Of a stretch of 64,000 nucleotides of DNA, positions 21,672-29,829 are shown piece by piece. The position numbers were made by a program, and so were the translations under genes. Source of the DNA: an uncultured Pelagibacteraceae bacterium (GTDB taxonomy: Bacteria > Pseudomonadota > Alphaproteobacteria > Pelagibacterales > Pelagibacteraceae); NCBI GenBank assembly GCA_902588835.1, contig CACIQQ010000003.1, positions 1 to 64,000 of the forward strand, written 5' to 3'. The notes beneath the pieces were generated by a model. It was not told where the DNA came from, did no database searches, and saw nothing but the letters and a program-made list of their open reading frames with translations. Each line of letters starts with the position of its first letter. The stretch's first letter is position 1.

Positions 21672-22538
21672 ATGAAAAAAAAAAATGCTTTTCAATTTTT
21701 TAACAAAGATTATCCAGTTAAACAATATTCTGGCATGTATAAAAGATTAAGATTAGATACAAGATATCCTGTCAATGTGAAAAGAGAGCAGATTTTTGTA
21801 AAACTTCTAAAAAAACACAAACCCAAAAAAATTATAGATGCTGGTTGTGGTGCTGGAATGCCACTTATTGATATTAAAAAAAAAGGTTTTAACATTATTG
21901 GTTATGATAAAGCAAAAAATATGGTTTCAGAAGCAAAAGAAAATCTTAAAAAGAATAAATTGTCTCCTGAATTAGTATTTTATGATGATTTTGAGAGTCC
22001 TAAAAAAATTAAAAATAATTCTGTGGATTGCATACTTGGTATGGGCACTTTTTATTATGCTAAAAATGTTAACAAGACACTTTTAAATCAGAAAAAAAAG
22101 TTAAAGAAAAATGGCAGATTAATATTTTCATTAAGAAATAGATTATTTGATACAATTACCTTAAATAATTACACTAAAAAATTCTTGGATGAAATTTATG
22201 AAATTAAAAAGTTAAAAAAAGAATGGAAAAATAAATACAAAAATTTAACAAAAAATTTTACTGATAGAAAAAAAATAAAGTTAGAAAAAAATATTGATGA
22301 GGCAGGTGTTTATAATCACATACCTCACAATCCTTTAACTATAACTGATGAAATGGTAAAATTAGGTTTGTCCGTAGAAGGTATTTATTTTTATCACTTT
22401 CATGCGCTTCCACCTTTATTTGAAACATTTGATAAAAATTATTATAGAAAAATATCTTGGAAAATAGAAAACCCACTAGATTGGAGAGGTTTTTTTTTAG
22501 CATCTGCTTTTGTTGTTGATTGTAAAAAAATCTTTTAA
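21672..22538 (+). CDS. Class I SAM-dependent methyltransferase
   Basis: A 288-residue methyltransferase. Motif I IIDAGCGAGMPLIDIKKKG and the acidic strand IIGYDKAKNMVSEAKE define the SAM site at about residues 55-85; NSVDCILGMGTFYYAKN is motif IV/post-II. The rest is very Lys-rich and gives no substrate clue. It is probably co-transcribed with the DUF4910 gene (3-base gap). It ends 35 bases before the terminator of the convergent tmRNA. Confidence 0.82.
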   Translation: MKKKNAFQFFNKDYPVKQYSGMYKRLRLDTRYPVNVKREQIFVKLLKKHKPKKIIDAGCGAGMPLIDIKKKGFNIIGYDKAKNMVSEAKENLKKNKLSPELVFYDDFESPKKIKNNSVDCILGMGTFYYAKNVNKTLLNQKKKLKKNGRLIFSLRNRLFDTITLNNYTKKFLDEIYEIKKLKKEWKNKYKNLTKNFTDRKKIKLEKNIDEAGVYNHIPHNPLTITDEMVKLGLSVEGIYFYHFHALPPLFETFDKNYYRKISWKIENPLDWRGFFLASAFVVDCKKIF

Positions 22539-22572
22539 ACTTCCATTTATAAAAATGTAAAAAAATTAAATT

Positions 22573-22602
22573 AAAAAGGGGCGTTCTGTTGCCAGGTGCC
22601 CC
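22573..22602 (-). terminator. Terminator-like hairpin at the 3' end of the tmRNA gene
   Basis: Read on the minus strand, GGGGC pairs with GCCCC across a 15-base loop and is followed by five T residues (22577-22573). It closes the permuted tmRNA transcript; part of it may also take part in a pseudoknot of the coding piece. Confidence 0.65.
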
Positions 22603-22834
22603 AAAACCCCGTTACTTAATTAATAAATTAATTAAGCAGCAAGAGCAAATTTATCATTTGCAATTATAAATAGCCCGTTACGGTGGAACAATTCCGAACG
22701 AAAAAATAGCCTTTAGACATCCGTCGATCCTAGTTCACCCCCGTAAGTTGTAAATGGTGGAGGTGGTGGGTACTGCCCCCACGTCCGTAATGTTTATTAC
22801 GAAATTCGTTTATCGTCATAGTTGGAAAACCAAC
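22578..22834 (-). ncRNA. ssrA: Transfer-messenger RNA, circularly permuted two-piece form
   Basis: On the minus strand the acceptor piece comes first (22834-22755). It starts with hairpin GTTGG-TTTT-CCAAC, has a T-arm of GTGGG-GGCAGTA-CCCAC and ends CACCTCCACCA. A 12-base intervening segment follows, and then the coding piece (from 22742) begins GGGGGTG. GGGGGTG pairs with CACCTCC in a 7-bp acceptor stem (one G-U), and GATCGACGG is the conserved tmRNA 5' element. The tag frame lies within the coding piece. tmRNA rescues stalled ribosomes and tags the nascent chain. The permuted, split architecture is the known alphaproteobacterial form. Exact processed ends are inferred. Confidence 0.93.
22632..22661 (-). 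other. tmRNA proteolysis tag reading frame (ANDKFALAA)
   Basis: Nine codons and a TAA stop, GCA AAT GAT AAA TTT GCT, CTT GCT GCT TAA, encode ANDKFALAA. The AND start and the ALAA end match the usual tag, which directs tagged proteins to ClpXP-type proteases. With the charged alanine the added peptide is ten residues, close to the E. coli tag in length. Confidence 0.9.
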
Positions 22835-22840
22835 ACTATT

Positions 22841-22868
22841 AATATAAAAGTTATGAATAAAGATTCAA
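22841..22868 (-). promoter_or_regulatory. Predicted promoter of the tmRNA gene
   Basis: On the minus strand TTGAAT (22868-22863) and TATATT (22846-22841) are separated by 16 bases. A start about 7 bases downstream would fall at 22834, exactly the first base of the acceptor-piece hairpin. The -35 lies inside or just before the thyX start on the other strand. Confidence 0.6.
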
Positions 22869-22876
22869 TAAAATTC

Positions 22877-23824
22877 ATGAAACTTACTAAAGAACAAACT
22901 CAAGAAATCCGAGACCTTCAATCGCAAAAAAATGAAACTAAAAGAGTCACAGCTCCTAATTTAGAAAAAATTTTATATGAAGCAATACCAATACTAGATC
23001 ATGGTTTTATAAGAGTGATTGATTACATGGGTAACGACACTTCAATTGTTCAAGCTGCTCGAGTATCTTATGGAAAGGGGACAAAACAAGTTTCCACTGA
23101 TAGCGGTTTAATTAAATATTTAATGAGGCATTGGCACAGCACACCTTTTGAGATGTGTGAAATAAAATACCATGTTAAATTACCAATCTTTATTGCTAGA
23201 CAATGGATAAGACATAGAACTGCGAATGTTAATGAGTATTCGGCCAGATATTCAATTTTGGATAAAGAATTTTACTTACCAAAAAAAGAACATCTGGCAG
23301 CCCAATCAAAAAATAATAGACAAGGTAGGGGAGATGTTCTTGAAGGGGAACAAGCCAATAAAGTTTTATCTTTATTAAAAGATGATGCAGAAAGAACTTA
23401 TGATAATTATGAAACAATGCTAAATGAAAGATATGATGGAACAGTTGTCGATGAGAAAGAACCTGGTCTTGCAAGAGAATTAGCTAGAATGAATTTAACA
23501 CTTAATACTTATACTCAATGGTACTGGAAAACTGATCTTTTAAACTTAATGAATTTTTTAAGATTAAGAGCGGATAGTCATGCTCAATATGAAATAAGAG
23601 CATACGCTGACGCAATGCTTGATACTTTGAAAAGCTGGGTACCAATTACTTATGATGCTTTTTTAGATTATAGAGTTGGAGGAACAGAAGTTTCATCAAA
23701 AGGCAAACACATTATTCAGAAATTAATAAAAGGAGAAAAAATTGATGTGGAAAGTTCGGGACTTTCTAAAAGAGAATGGAATGAGTTAATGGAGGCATTT
23801 GATCAGAAAGAAAAACTTATTTAA
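22877..23824 (+). CDS. thyX: FAD-dependent thymidylate synthase ThyX
   Basis: A 315-residue flavin-dependent thymidylate synthase (dUMP to dTMP with methylene-THF and NAD(P)H). The signature [15 protein letters not shown] follows ARQWI, and the dUMP/FAD regions [12 protein letters not shown] and [18 protein letters not shown] are clear. An open frame reaches back to 22754, but that part is the tmRNA acceptor piece read in the wrong sense, so it cannot be coding. ATG 22853 (eight more residues) is an alternative; ATG 22877 ([14 protein letters not shown]) is preferred. The gene shares its upstream region with the divergent tmRNA promoter. A conventional ThyA is not visible in this window. Confidence 0.93.
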   Translation: MKLTKEQTQEIRDLQSQKNETKRVTAPNLEKILYEAIPILDHGFIRVIDYMGNDTSIVQAARVSYGKGTKQVSTDSGLIKYLMRHWHSTPFEMCEIKYHVKLPIFIARQWIRHRTANVNEYSARYSILDKEFYLPKKEHLAAQSKNNRQGRGDVLEGEQANKVLSLLKDDAERTYDNYETMLNERYDGTVVDEKEPGLARELARMNLTLNTYTQWYWKTDLLNLMNFLRLRADSHAQYEIRAYADAMLDTLKSWVPITYDAFLDYRVGGTEVSSKGKHIIQKLIKGEKIDVESSGLSKREWNELMEAFDQKEKLI

Positions 23825-23857
23825 GTTTGAAATAATTTAAATTATAAACCTATAGAG

Positions 23858-24541
23858 ATGGAATACACAAATAAATTAGCGAGATCTTTAGAAACTGTCG
23901 GTGAAACAGACTATCTAATGATTATTTTAAGTTTATTTCTCTGTATTATTTCATCTTTTATTTTGATGCATGTTTATAAAAATAAAGCAAATTCATTGTC
24001 ATCAAAAATTCAAATCTCTATGATTATACCACTCCTAAGCAATATTACTTTTTTAGTAATTTTGATTGTTAAGTCGTCTTTAGCACTATCTCTCGGATTA
24101 GTCGGAGCATTGTCGGTTATAAGATTTAGAACACCAGTAAAAGAACCTGAAGATTTAGCATTTCTTTTTTTTGCGATTGCTTTAGGAATAGGTTATGGAG
24201 CCTTACAAATATACTCAACAAGCATTATATTCTTAATACTTATAATTATAATTTGGTTTTTCTTATCAAGGCGAAACGAGGGTTTAGGTAAAAATTTTAA
24301 CCTGATGATCGAGTGCAATGTTGATCAAAGTCAAAAAGATTTTGATAAGATTTTAAATTCATTAAAAAAAAATTGTCATGAAGCAGAAATGATCAAAATT
24401 GAAAAACAAGATAGCTCAATGATGTTATTTTTCAAAATTTCTTTTGATAAAAGTGATAATTTGAAATTGCTAATAACCAATTTAGAAAAAGAATTTATTG
24501 GAATCAAATACACTCTTTATGAAAACAAAACTGTAGATTAA
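23858..24541 (+). CDS. DUF4956-family membrane protein
   Basis: A 227-residue protein with four or five membrane spans in residues 20-140 and a soluble C-terminal domain of about 85 residues with a beta-alpha-beta feel. The conserved DUF4956 core is seen as LGLVGALSVIRFRTPVKEPEDLAFLFFAIALGIGYG. The molecular function of this family is unknown. It is often encoded next to VTC-domain and CotH-type proteins, and exactly these two follow here (2-base gap to the CotH-like gene), so the three probably work together at the membrane. Confidence 0.85.
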   Translation: MEYTNKLARSLETVGETDYLMIILSLFLCIISSFILMHVYKNKANSLSSKIQISMIIPLLSNITFLVILIVKSSLALSLGLVGALSVIRFRTPVKEPEDLAFLFFAIALGIGYGALQIYSTSIIFLILIIIIWFFLSRRNEGLGKNFNLMIECNVDQSQKDFDKILNSLKKNCHEAEMIKIEKQDSSMMLFFKISFDKSDNLKLLITNLEKEFIGIKYTLYENKTVD

Positions 24542-24543
24542 AA

Positions 24544-27198
24544 TTGTTAATTAAAAGAAAAAAAACTGACAAATTTCTAATATCTCTTGTATTAATTTTC
24601 ACTTTTTTTTTATTTTTTTTGTTATCAATCACACCAGGCTTGAAAGGAGATATAGAACAATCCCTTAGGATTTTATTTAAACAACCTGTTTTATTTAAGT
24701 CTAAACCCGTTAAAGATAATATAATTTTTGATTATTCAAGTAAAATTTTTTATGCATTTCAAAATCGACTATTCAATACAAATAGTTTTGAAAGTATAAA
24801 AATCGATATAAGATTTTCTGAACTTGAAAAATTAAGAAATGACAGAAAAAAAGCTTTAAAATTAAGACAATTGGATAACCCTCAAAAAGTTAGAGTTAGG
24901 ATCGTTCATCAAGGAGTAGAGTATCCTGCAACTGCGAGACTTAAAGGGGACTTAGTTGAGCATTGGGGCAATATAAAACAATGGAGTTTAAGAGTTAAAT
25001 TAAGAAAAAAAAGAACTATTTTTTCAATGAATGAGTTTTCTATTTCAGTTTTTACTGAAAGAGATTTCCCATATAACTTTGTGATTTCAGAAACTTTTAG
25101 AAAATACGATGTTTTAACACCTAGATATAAAACCGTAAAAGTTAATTTTAACGGCGATGATTGGGGTCTTATGTTACTCGAGGAGCAGTTTCACGATTCA
25201 TTTTATGCTTTTAATAAAATTAAAGAGGCACCTATTTTTAAAATGACTAATGAAGAAGATTTTCTCATTAATACCATTGCTGCTAAAAATACAGAAAATC
25301 TTGAGGACATCACCAAATGGCAAGGAAAACTAGAAACAAAATTATTTAATGAAAACGAGATTTTAAAAAAAACTAATATCCCAGATAAACAAACAAATAA
25401 TAATTTGTTTAGTATTTTTAAAACTCTTCAAGAAGTAACAGTTTTAAAAGATAAGCAATATACATCAAATTTAAATGATCATATTGATATTAAATCTTTT
25501 GCTAGAGCCTCTGTAATAACGGCAATTTTCGGTGACTCGCACAGTGCATTACCACATAATTCAAGATATTATTTGAACCCTTACGATCTTAAGGTAAGAC
25601 CAATATTAACAGACACAATGCATTCTGAAATAGATAAAAACTTTTTTTTAAAACACAATTTATTTTATAAAAATATTTTTAAACTTGAGGAATTTCAAAA
25701 TGAATTTTTTAAAGTTTTAAATGAAATTCATAGAAATATTAACGAAATTGAGAACAATTTCGTAATTGCATGTAAAGGTTTTGGAAAAAATTGTTCAAAT
25801 TTAGTAGAATTTGACATTTTAAAAAAAAATATTCAACTTCTAAAAAGTGTAAAAAAAGAAATTTTTAATCCAAAAGATTCCACTAATGAAAAGAGATTAG
25901 TATCAAAAACTTTTGATACAAAAAATGATCAAAACTTAAATAAAAAAAAAATTCATTTTAGAGTTTTTGATAATGGAGAAATACTAATAGATAACTTAAC
26001 AAGTGAAAAAATTTTAATAAAAAATATCAAATTAAATATTCAAAAAAATTGTGAAATGGACTGCAATGAAGAAAAGAACGTTCCATTAAATTTGATTTTA
26101 AGGCCTAGCTCATATCAACAAGTAAATAGTGAAAAGATAATAATTAATACTCCAAATAGATTAGAAAATTTCGTGGAGATAAAATATTTTGATGAAAATA
26201 ATTATTCTTATTCTCTTACTGAAAGAGTAGAAAAAACATCTTTTAATAAAAAAAATTTTTTCAAAAATTCTGCTGATGGACTAGATCAAAATTTAATTTT
26301 AATTGATAAAAATTATGTTTTGAGATCAGGTATATATGAAATAAAAAAACCTATAATTATTCCATCAGGCTTTAATCTGTACATAGAAGCAGGAAGTGTT
26401 CTAAAAATGCATAAAGACACTTATATCATGGTAAAGAATGGATTAGTTAAATTCAACGGAAAAGTTGGTAAACCAATTGTTATTGAGTCATCGGACAAAA
26501 GAAACAAGTGGAAAGGCATTTATGTAAATTCAAAAATAGTTGATAAAGATATTTCATTTTTTGACCATGTTAATATCTCTGATTATTCATACTTTGATAA
26601 TGATAAAATTCAACTAACTGGAGGTGTGAATCTAATTAACGGCCAATTTAATTTAGAAAATAGTCAATTTAAAAATTCTTTTGCTGAGGACGCAATAAAT
26701 TTTGTAAACAGTAGATTTAAACTTAAAAATTTAAATGTTTTAAATGTCAATTCAGATGCAATAGATATTGATTTTGGTGAAGGTCAAATAATTAATTCGC
26801 ATTTTCAAAAAATATCAGGCGACGCCATAGATCTTTCTGGATCAAATATATTTATAAAAGACATTGTTGTTTCGGAAGTAGCTGATAAAGCCATATCTGT
26901 TGGTGAGGAGTCAATTTTAAATATTTATAATTTGAACATTTCAGACTCCAGAATAGGAATTGCAAGCAAAGACTCAAGTAAAGTAGAAGGTAAAAAAATA
27001 AAAATATCTGATTGTGGACTTTATGATTTTGCAGTTTATCAAAAAAAATCTTACTTTTCGGGTGCATACTTAAGAATTGAAGCAGAAACAAGTTGCAAAG
27101 AATCTTTAGTGCAGAAAGGAAGTAAATTATTTTTAAATGATAAAAAATTAGTCGATCAAATGTTTGATACAAAAAAACTTTATGATGGTACTTTATAA
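24544..27198 (+). CDS. CotH-kinase-like protein fused to a right-handed beta-helix
   Basis: An 884-residue protein with an N-terminal membrane anchor or uncleaved signal (residues about 12-32). Residues about 80-350 look CotH-like: TARLKGDLVEHWGNIKQWSLRVK, NEFSISVFTERDFPYNFVISE, YKTVKVNFNGDDWGLMLLEEQF and NSRYYLNPYDLKVRPILTDT. From about residue 600 to 850 there are repeated short strands (INGQFNLENSQFKNS, NVNSDAIDIDFGEGQIINSHF, GDAIDLSGSNIFIKD), a predicted parallel beta-helix. CotH proteins are atypical kinases known from spore coats; here a surface or envelope role is inference. The start is TTG, 2 bases after the DUF4956 stop; no ATG exists until deep inside. Its TAA and the next ATG share bases, so the three genes are coupled. 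Confidence 0.75.
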   Translation: MLIKRKKTDKFLISLVLIFTFFLFFLLSITPGLKGDIEQSLRILFKQPVLFKSKPVKDNIIFDYSSKIFYAFQNRLFNTNSFESIKIDIRFSELEKLRNDRKKALKLRQLDNPQKVRVRIVHQGVEYPATARLKGDLVEHWGNIKQWSLRVKLRKKRTIFSMNEFSISVFTERDFPYNFVISETFRKYDVLTPRYKTVKVNFNGDDWGLMLLEEQFHDSFYAFNKIKEAPIFKMTNEEDFLINTIAAKNTENLEDITKWQGKLETKLFNENEILKKTNIPDKQTNNNLFSIFKTLQEVTVLKDKQYTSNLNDHIDIKSFARASVITAIFGDSHSALPHNSRYYLNPYDLKVRPILTDTMHSEIDKNFFLKHNLFYKNIFKLEEFQNEFFKVLNEIHRNINEIENNFVIACKGFGKNCSNLVEFDILKKNIQLLKSVKKEIFNPKDSTNEKRLVSKTFDTKNDQNLNKKKIHFRVFDNGEILIDNLTSEKILIKNIKLNIQKNCEMDCNEEKNVPLNLILRPSSYQQVNSEKIIINTPNRLENFVEIKYFDENNYSYSLTERVEKTSFNKKNFFKNSADGLDQNLILIDKNYVLRSGIYEIKKPIIIPSGFNLYIEAGSVLKMHKDTYIMVKNGLVKFNGKVGKPIVIESSDKRNKWKGIYVNSKIVDKDISFFDHVNISDYSYFDNDKIQLTGGVNLINGQFNLENSQFKNSFAEDAINFVNSRFKLKNLNVLNVNSDAIDIDFGEGQIINSHFQKISGDAIDLSGSNIFIKDIVVSEVADKAISVGEESILNIYNLNISDSRIGIASKDSSKVEGKKIKISDCGLYDFAVYQKKSYFSGAYLRIEAETSCKESLVQKGSKLFLNDKKLVDQMFDTKKLYDGTL

Positions 27199-27854
27199 TG
27201 AGAAATGAAATAAAAATACCACTTAATAAAGATTTTAATTCATATTTTGATCATTGGAAAGATTTTCAAAACAAGATTTCTCGACCTTATAAAGATAGGT
27301 TGATTAATAGCATATATTATGATGATGAGAATTTTACAACAGCTCAAAATAATTTGTCTGGAATTTCCAATAGACGTAAATATAGAATTAGATGGTATGA
27401 TAATAAATTTAAAGATTTTTTTTATGAAATAAAGATAAAAAAAAATAATCTTGGAAAAAAGATATCATTAAAAGTAAATCAGAGCGAAACAAATTTGAAT
27501 AATCTATATTCATTTAATAATTACTTTTTAAATCAAAAAGAGAACAAATTTTTTTTAGAGCATCTCGATAGTTTTGATTTAAAACCCCAGCTCAAAGTAA
27601 GTTACTTAAGATCTTATTTCTTGTATGAAGGTAAGGTAAGAATCACGTTTGACCAGGATATCAACTATTCTTTACCGAATGGATTTAGTAAATTTAATAA
27701 TATAAAAGATCTTATGAGCGTTATAGAAATAAAATTTTTACCAGAAAATTATAATTTAGCTCTAAGATTATTAAAAGATTCTAATTTTGTGCCAAAAAGA
27801 TTTAGTAAATATTTAAGAGGACTATATCTATCTGGAATTGCAAACTATTTATAA
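27198..27854 (+). CDS. VTC-domain (polyphosphate polymerase-like) protein
   Basis: A 218-residue protein resembling the catalytic tunnel domain of VTC4-type polyphosphate polymerases. It begins EIKIPLNKD, followed by INSIYYDDENFTTAQNNLSG, the basic strand RRKYRIRWY, YEIKIKKNNLGKK, VSYLRSYFLYEGKVRITFDQD and the terminal VIEIKFLPENY with RFSKYLRG. The alternating Lys/Arg and Glu on opposing strands fit a beta-barrel that binds polyphosphate or nucleotide. Bacterial members are of unconfirmed function. It overlaps the CotH-like gene by one base. Confidence 0.78.
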   Translation: MRNEIKIPLNKDFNSYFDHWKDFQNKISRPYKDRLINSIYYDDENFTTAQNNLSGISNRRKYRIRWYDNKFKDFFYEIKIKKNNLGKKISLKVNQSETNLNNLYSFNNYFLNQKENKFFLEHLDSFDLKPQLKVSYLRSYFLYEGKVRITFDQDINYSLPNGFSKFNNIKDLMSVIEIKFLPENYNLALRLLKDSNFVPKRFSKYLRGLYLSGIANYL

Positions 27855-28646
27855 TTAAAGATATAAATTTTTAATTTTAGAAGCCAATTCTAAATAAATC
27901 TTTGATACCTCATTTTCTGGGTTACTCTCAACTATTGGAATACCTTTATCACCTTGCTTTCCGACCTCCGGATCAAGGGGTATTTCACATAAAAAATCTT
28001 TTTTAAATTCTTCTGCAGTTTTTTTTACTCCCCCCTCTCCAAATATATGATATTTTTTTCCATCATCTCCTTTAAAAAAACTCATGTTGTCAATTAATCC
28101 AATTATTTTTGTCTCAAGTTTGTCAAACATTTTTATACCTCTTTTTACATCCTGTAAGGCTATCTCTTGGGGTGTAGATATTATTATTACTCCATCCATT
28201 TTTACTTCTTGAGTAAAAGTAAGTTGTGTATCACCAGTTCCTGGTGGCATATCGACAATGATAAAATCCAAGTCTTTCCAAGCGACCTTTTGAGTAAATG
28301 TTTTTATTGCACTGGTGACCATTGGCCCTCTCCAAATCATAGGGGTTTGTTCATCAGTAAGAAATCCAATAGACATACACTGAATATCATATTTTAAAAT
28401 TGGAATTAATTTTTGACCATCACTCTCTGGTTTATCTCCAATGTCAAATAATTTTGGTAATGAAGGACCATAAATATCAGCATCCAATAAACCAACTTTA
28501 CAACCCTGTTTTTTTAAAGCCAAAGAAAGATTGGATGCAAAAGTAGATTTACCAACTCCACCTTTCGCGCTAGAAACTGCTATCGTGAATTTAGTCCCAA
28601 TAATTGGGTTTTTTGTAAAGGTTTTTGCTCTTGGTTTTTCAATCAT
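27855..28646 (-). CDS. apbC: Mrp/ApbC-type P-loop ATPase (iron-sulfur carrier family)
   Basis: A 263-residue MinD/Mrp-family ATPase. The deviant Walker A SSAKGGVGKST (residues 25-35), DADIYGPSLPKLF, IWRGPMVTSAI and IIVDMPPGTGDTQLT are all typical Mrp. The protein lacks the N-terminal MIP18/DUF59 domain found in longer Mrp proteins. The segment after DNMSFF reads KGDDGKKYHIFGEGG, where many relatives have a CPxC cluster ligand, so the classic CxxC is absent; alphaproteobacterial relatives often show a similar substitution. The role in Fe-S cluster transfer is from the family. It stands convergent to the VTC gene (1-base gap) and divergent from hflK. Confidence 0.88.
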   Translation of the reverse strand: MIEKPRAKTFTKNPIIGTKFTIAVSSAKGGVGKSTFASNLSLALKKQGCKVGLLDADIYGPSLPKLFDIGDKPESDGQKLIPILKYDIQCMSIGFLTDEQTPMIWRGPMVTSAIKTFTQKVAWKDLDFIIVDMPPGTGDTQLTFTQEVKMDGVIIISTPQEIALQDVKRGIKMFDKLETKIIGLIDNMSFFKGDDGKKYHIFGEGGVKKTAEEFKKDFLCEIPLDPEVGKQGDKGIPIVESNPENEVSKIYLELASKIKNLYL

Positions 28647-28693
28647 TGCTTCATTAAGTCCACTATTTATACCAATGTTTTAGCATACTTAAC

Positions 28694-28721
28694 TTGTTTT
28701 TCACATTAAAGACACTATATA
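28694..28721 (+). promoter_or_regulatory. Predicted promoter directly upstream of hflK
   Basis: TTGTTT (28694-28699) and TATATA (28716-28721) with a 16-base spacer. A start 7 bases downstream of the -10 would be at 28728, one base before the hflK ATG, implying a leaderless or near-leaderless mRNA. Confidence 0.5.
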
Positions 28722-28728
28722 CATTGTC

Positions 28729-29829
28729 ATGGTCGATGATTTTAGAGGTAGAGGTGGAAGTCCATGGGGATCACCCCCTGGAGGAGGTTCAGGAAATGGA
28801 TCTGGCAGAAAAGGTCCGACTCCACCGAATATAGATGAATTAATTAAAAATCTTCAAGATAAAATAAATAAATTTCTTCCGGGCGGAGCTTCTGGTGGAG
28901 GAAAACCAATAATTTTTGGTCTTACAATTTTAGTTATTGTATGGGCACTGAGCGGACTTTACAGAGTTTTACCAGATGAACAAGGTGTAGTTTTAAGATT
29001 TGGAAAATTTGTTTCAACAACACAGCCTGGATTAAACTATCATATTCCTTTCCCAGTTGAGAGCGTTTTAACTCCAAAAGTAACAAAAGTTAATAGAATT
29101 GATATTGGTTTCAGATCAGAGAGAGATACAGGTTTCACATCAGGTGTTGTAGCTGATGTTCCTGAAGAAAGTTTAATGTTAACTGGAGACGAAAATATTG
29201 TGAACATAGACTTTTCTGTTTTTTGGGTAATAAAAGATGCTGGAAACTTTTTATTTAAAATTCAAGATCCTGAGGGAACAGTGAAAGCTGCAGCAGAAAC
29301 AGCAATGAGAGAAGTAATTGCCAGAAGTGACATTCAACCAATTCTGACTGAAGGAAGATCACAAATAGAGATTGATGCAAGTGAAATTATTCAACAAATT
29401 TTAGATGAGTATCAGAGCGGAATACAAATAACTCAAGTTCAAACACAAAAAGCAGACCCACCAGACCAAGTAATTGACGCATTTAGAGATGTACAGGCTG
29501 CAAGAGCTGACATGGAAAGATCTAAAAACGAAGCTGAAGCTTATGCTAATGACGTTATCCCAAGAGCACGGGGTGAAGCTGAAAAAATCTTACAAGCTGC
29601 TGAAGCATATAAAAAAGAGGTTGTTGCAAAAGCAGAGGGTGAAGCAAGCAGATTTACCGCAATTTTTAATGAGTACAAAAATGCAAAACAAGTTACTCAA
29701 GAACGTATGTATCTTGAAACGATGGAAAAAGTTTTAGCGGATATAGATAAAGTAATAATAGAGAAGAATGCAGGATCAGGAGTTGTTCCTTACTTGCCAC
29801 TTCCAGAATTAAAAAAGAAAACAAATTAA
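28729..29829 (+). CDS. hflK: SPFH-domain membrane protease modulator HflK
   Basis: A 366-residue protein. A Gly/Pro-rich cytoplasmic N-terminus (GGSPWGSPPGGGSGNGSGR) precedes one membrane span at about residues 63-80 (IIFGLTILVIVWALSGLY). The SPFH/band-7 domain follows, starting VLPDEQGVVLRFGKFVSTTQPGLNYHIPFP, with helical VQAARADMERSKNEAEAYAND and GEAEKILQAAEAYKKEVV near the end. HflK with HflC forms the large periplasmic cage that holds the FtsH protease. hflC follows directly, as is usual. Confidence 0.94.
   Translation: MVDDFRGRGGSPWGSPPGGGSGNGSGRKGPTPPNIDELIKNLQDKINKFLPGGASGGGKPIIFGLTILVIVWALSGLYRVLPDEQGVVLRFGKFVSTTQPGLNYHIPFPVESVLTPKVTKVNRIDIGFRSERDTGFTSGVVADVPEESLMLTGDENIVNIDFSVFWVIKDAGNFLFKIQDPEGTVKAAAETAMREVIARSDIQPILTEGRSQIEIDASEIIQQILDEYQSGIQITQVQTQKADPPDQVIDAFRDVQAARADMERSKNEAEAYANDVIPRARGEAEKILQAAEAYKKEVVAKAEGEASRFTAIFNEYKNAKQVTQERMYLETMEKVLADIDKVIIEKNAGSGVVPYLPLPELKKKTN

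Noticed and set aside
22735..22840. A separate tRNA gene suggested by the T-arm and CCA-like end
   Set aside because: No D-arm or anticodon arm; the acceptor stem pairs with the downstream coding piece, so it is the permuted tmRNA.
22754..22852. N-terminal extension of the ThyX frame
   Set aside because: These bases form the tmRNA acceptor piece on the other strand, with T-arm and CCA end; the extension has no ThyX similarity.
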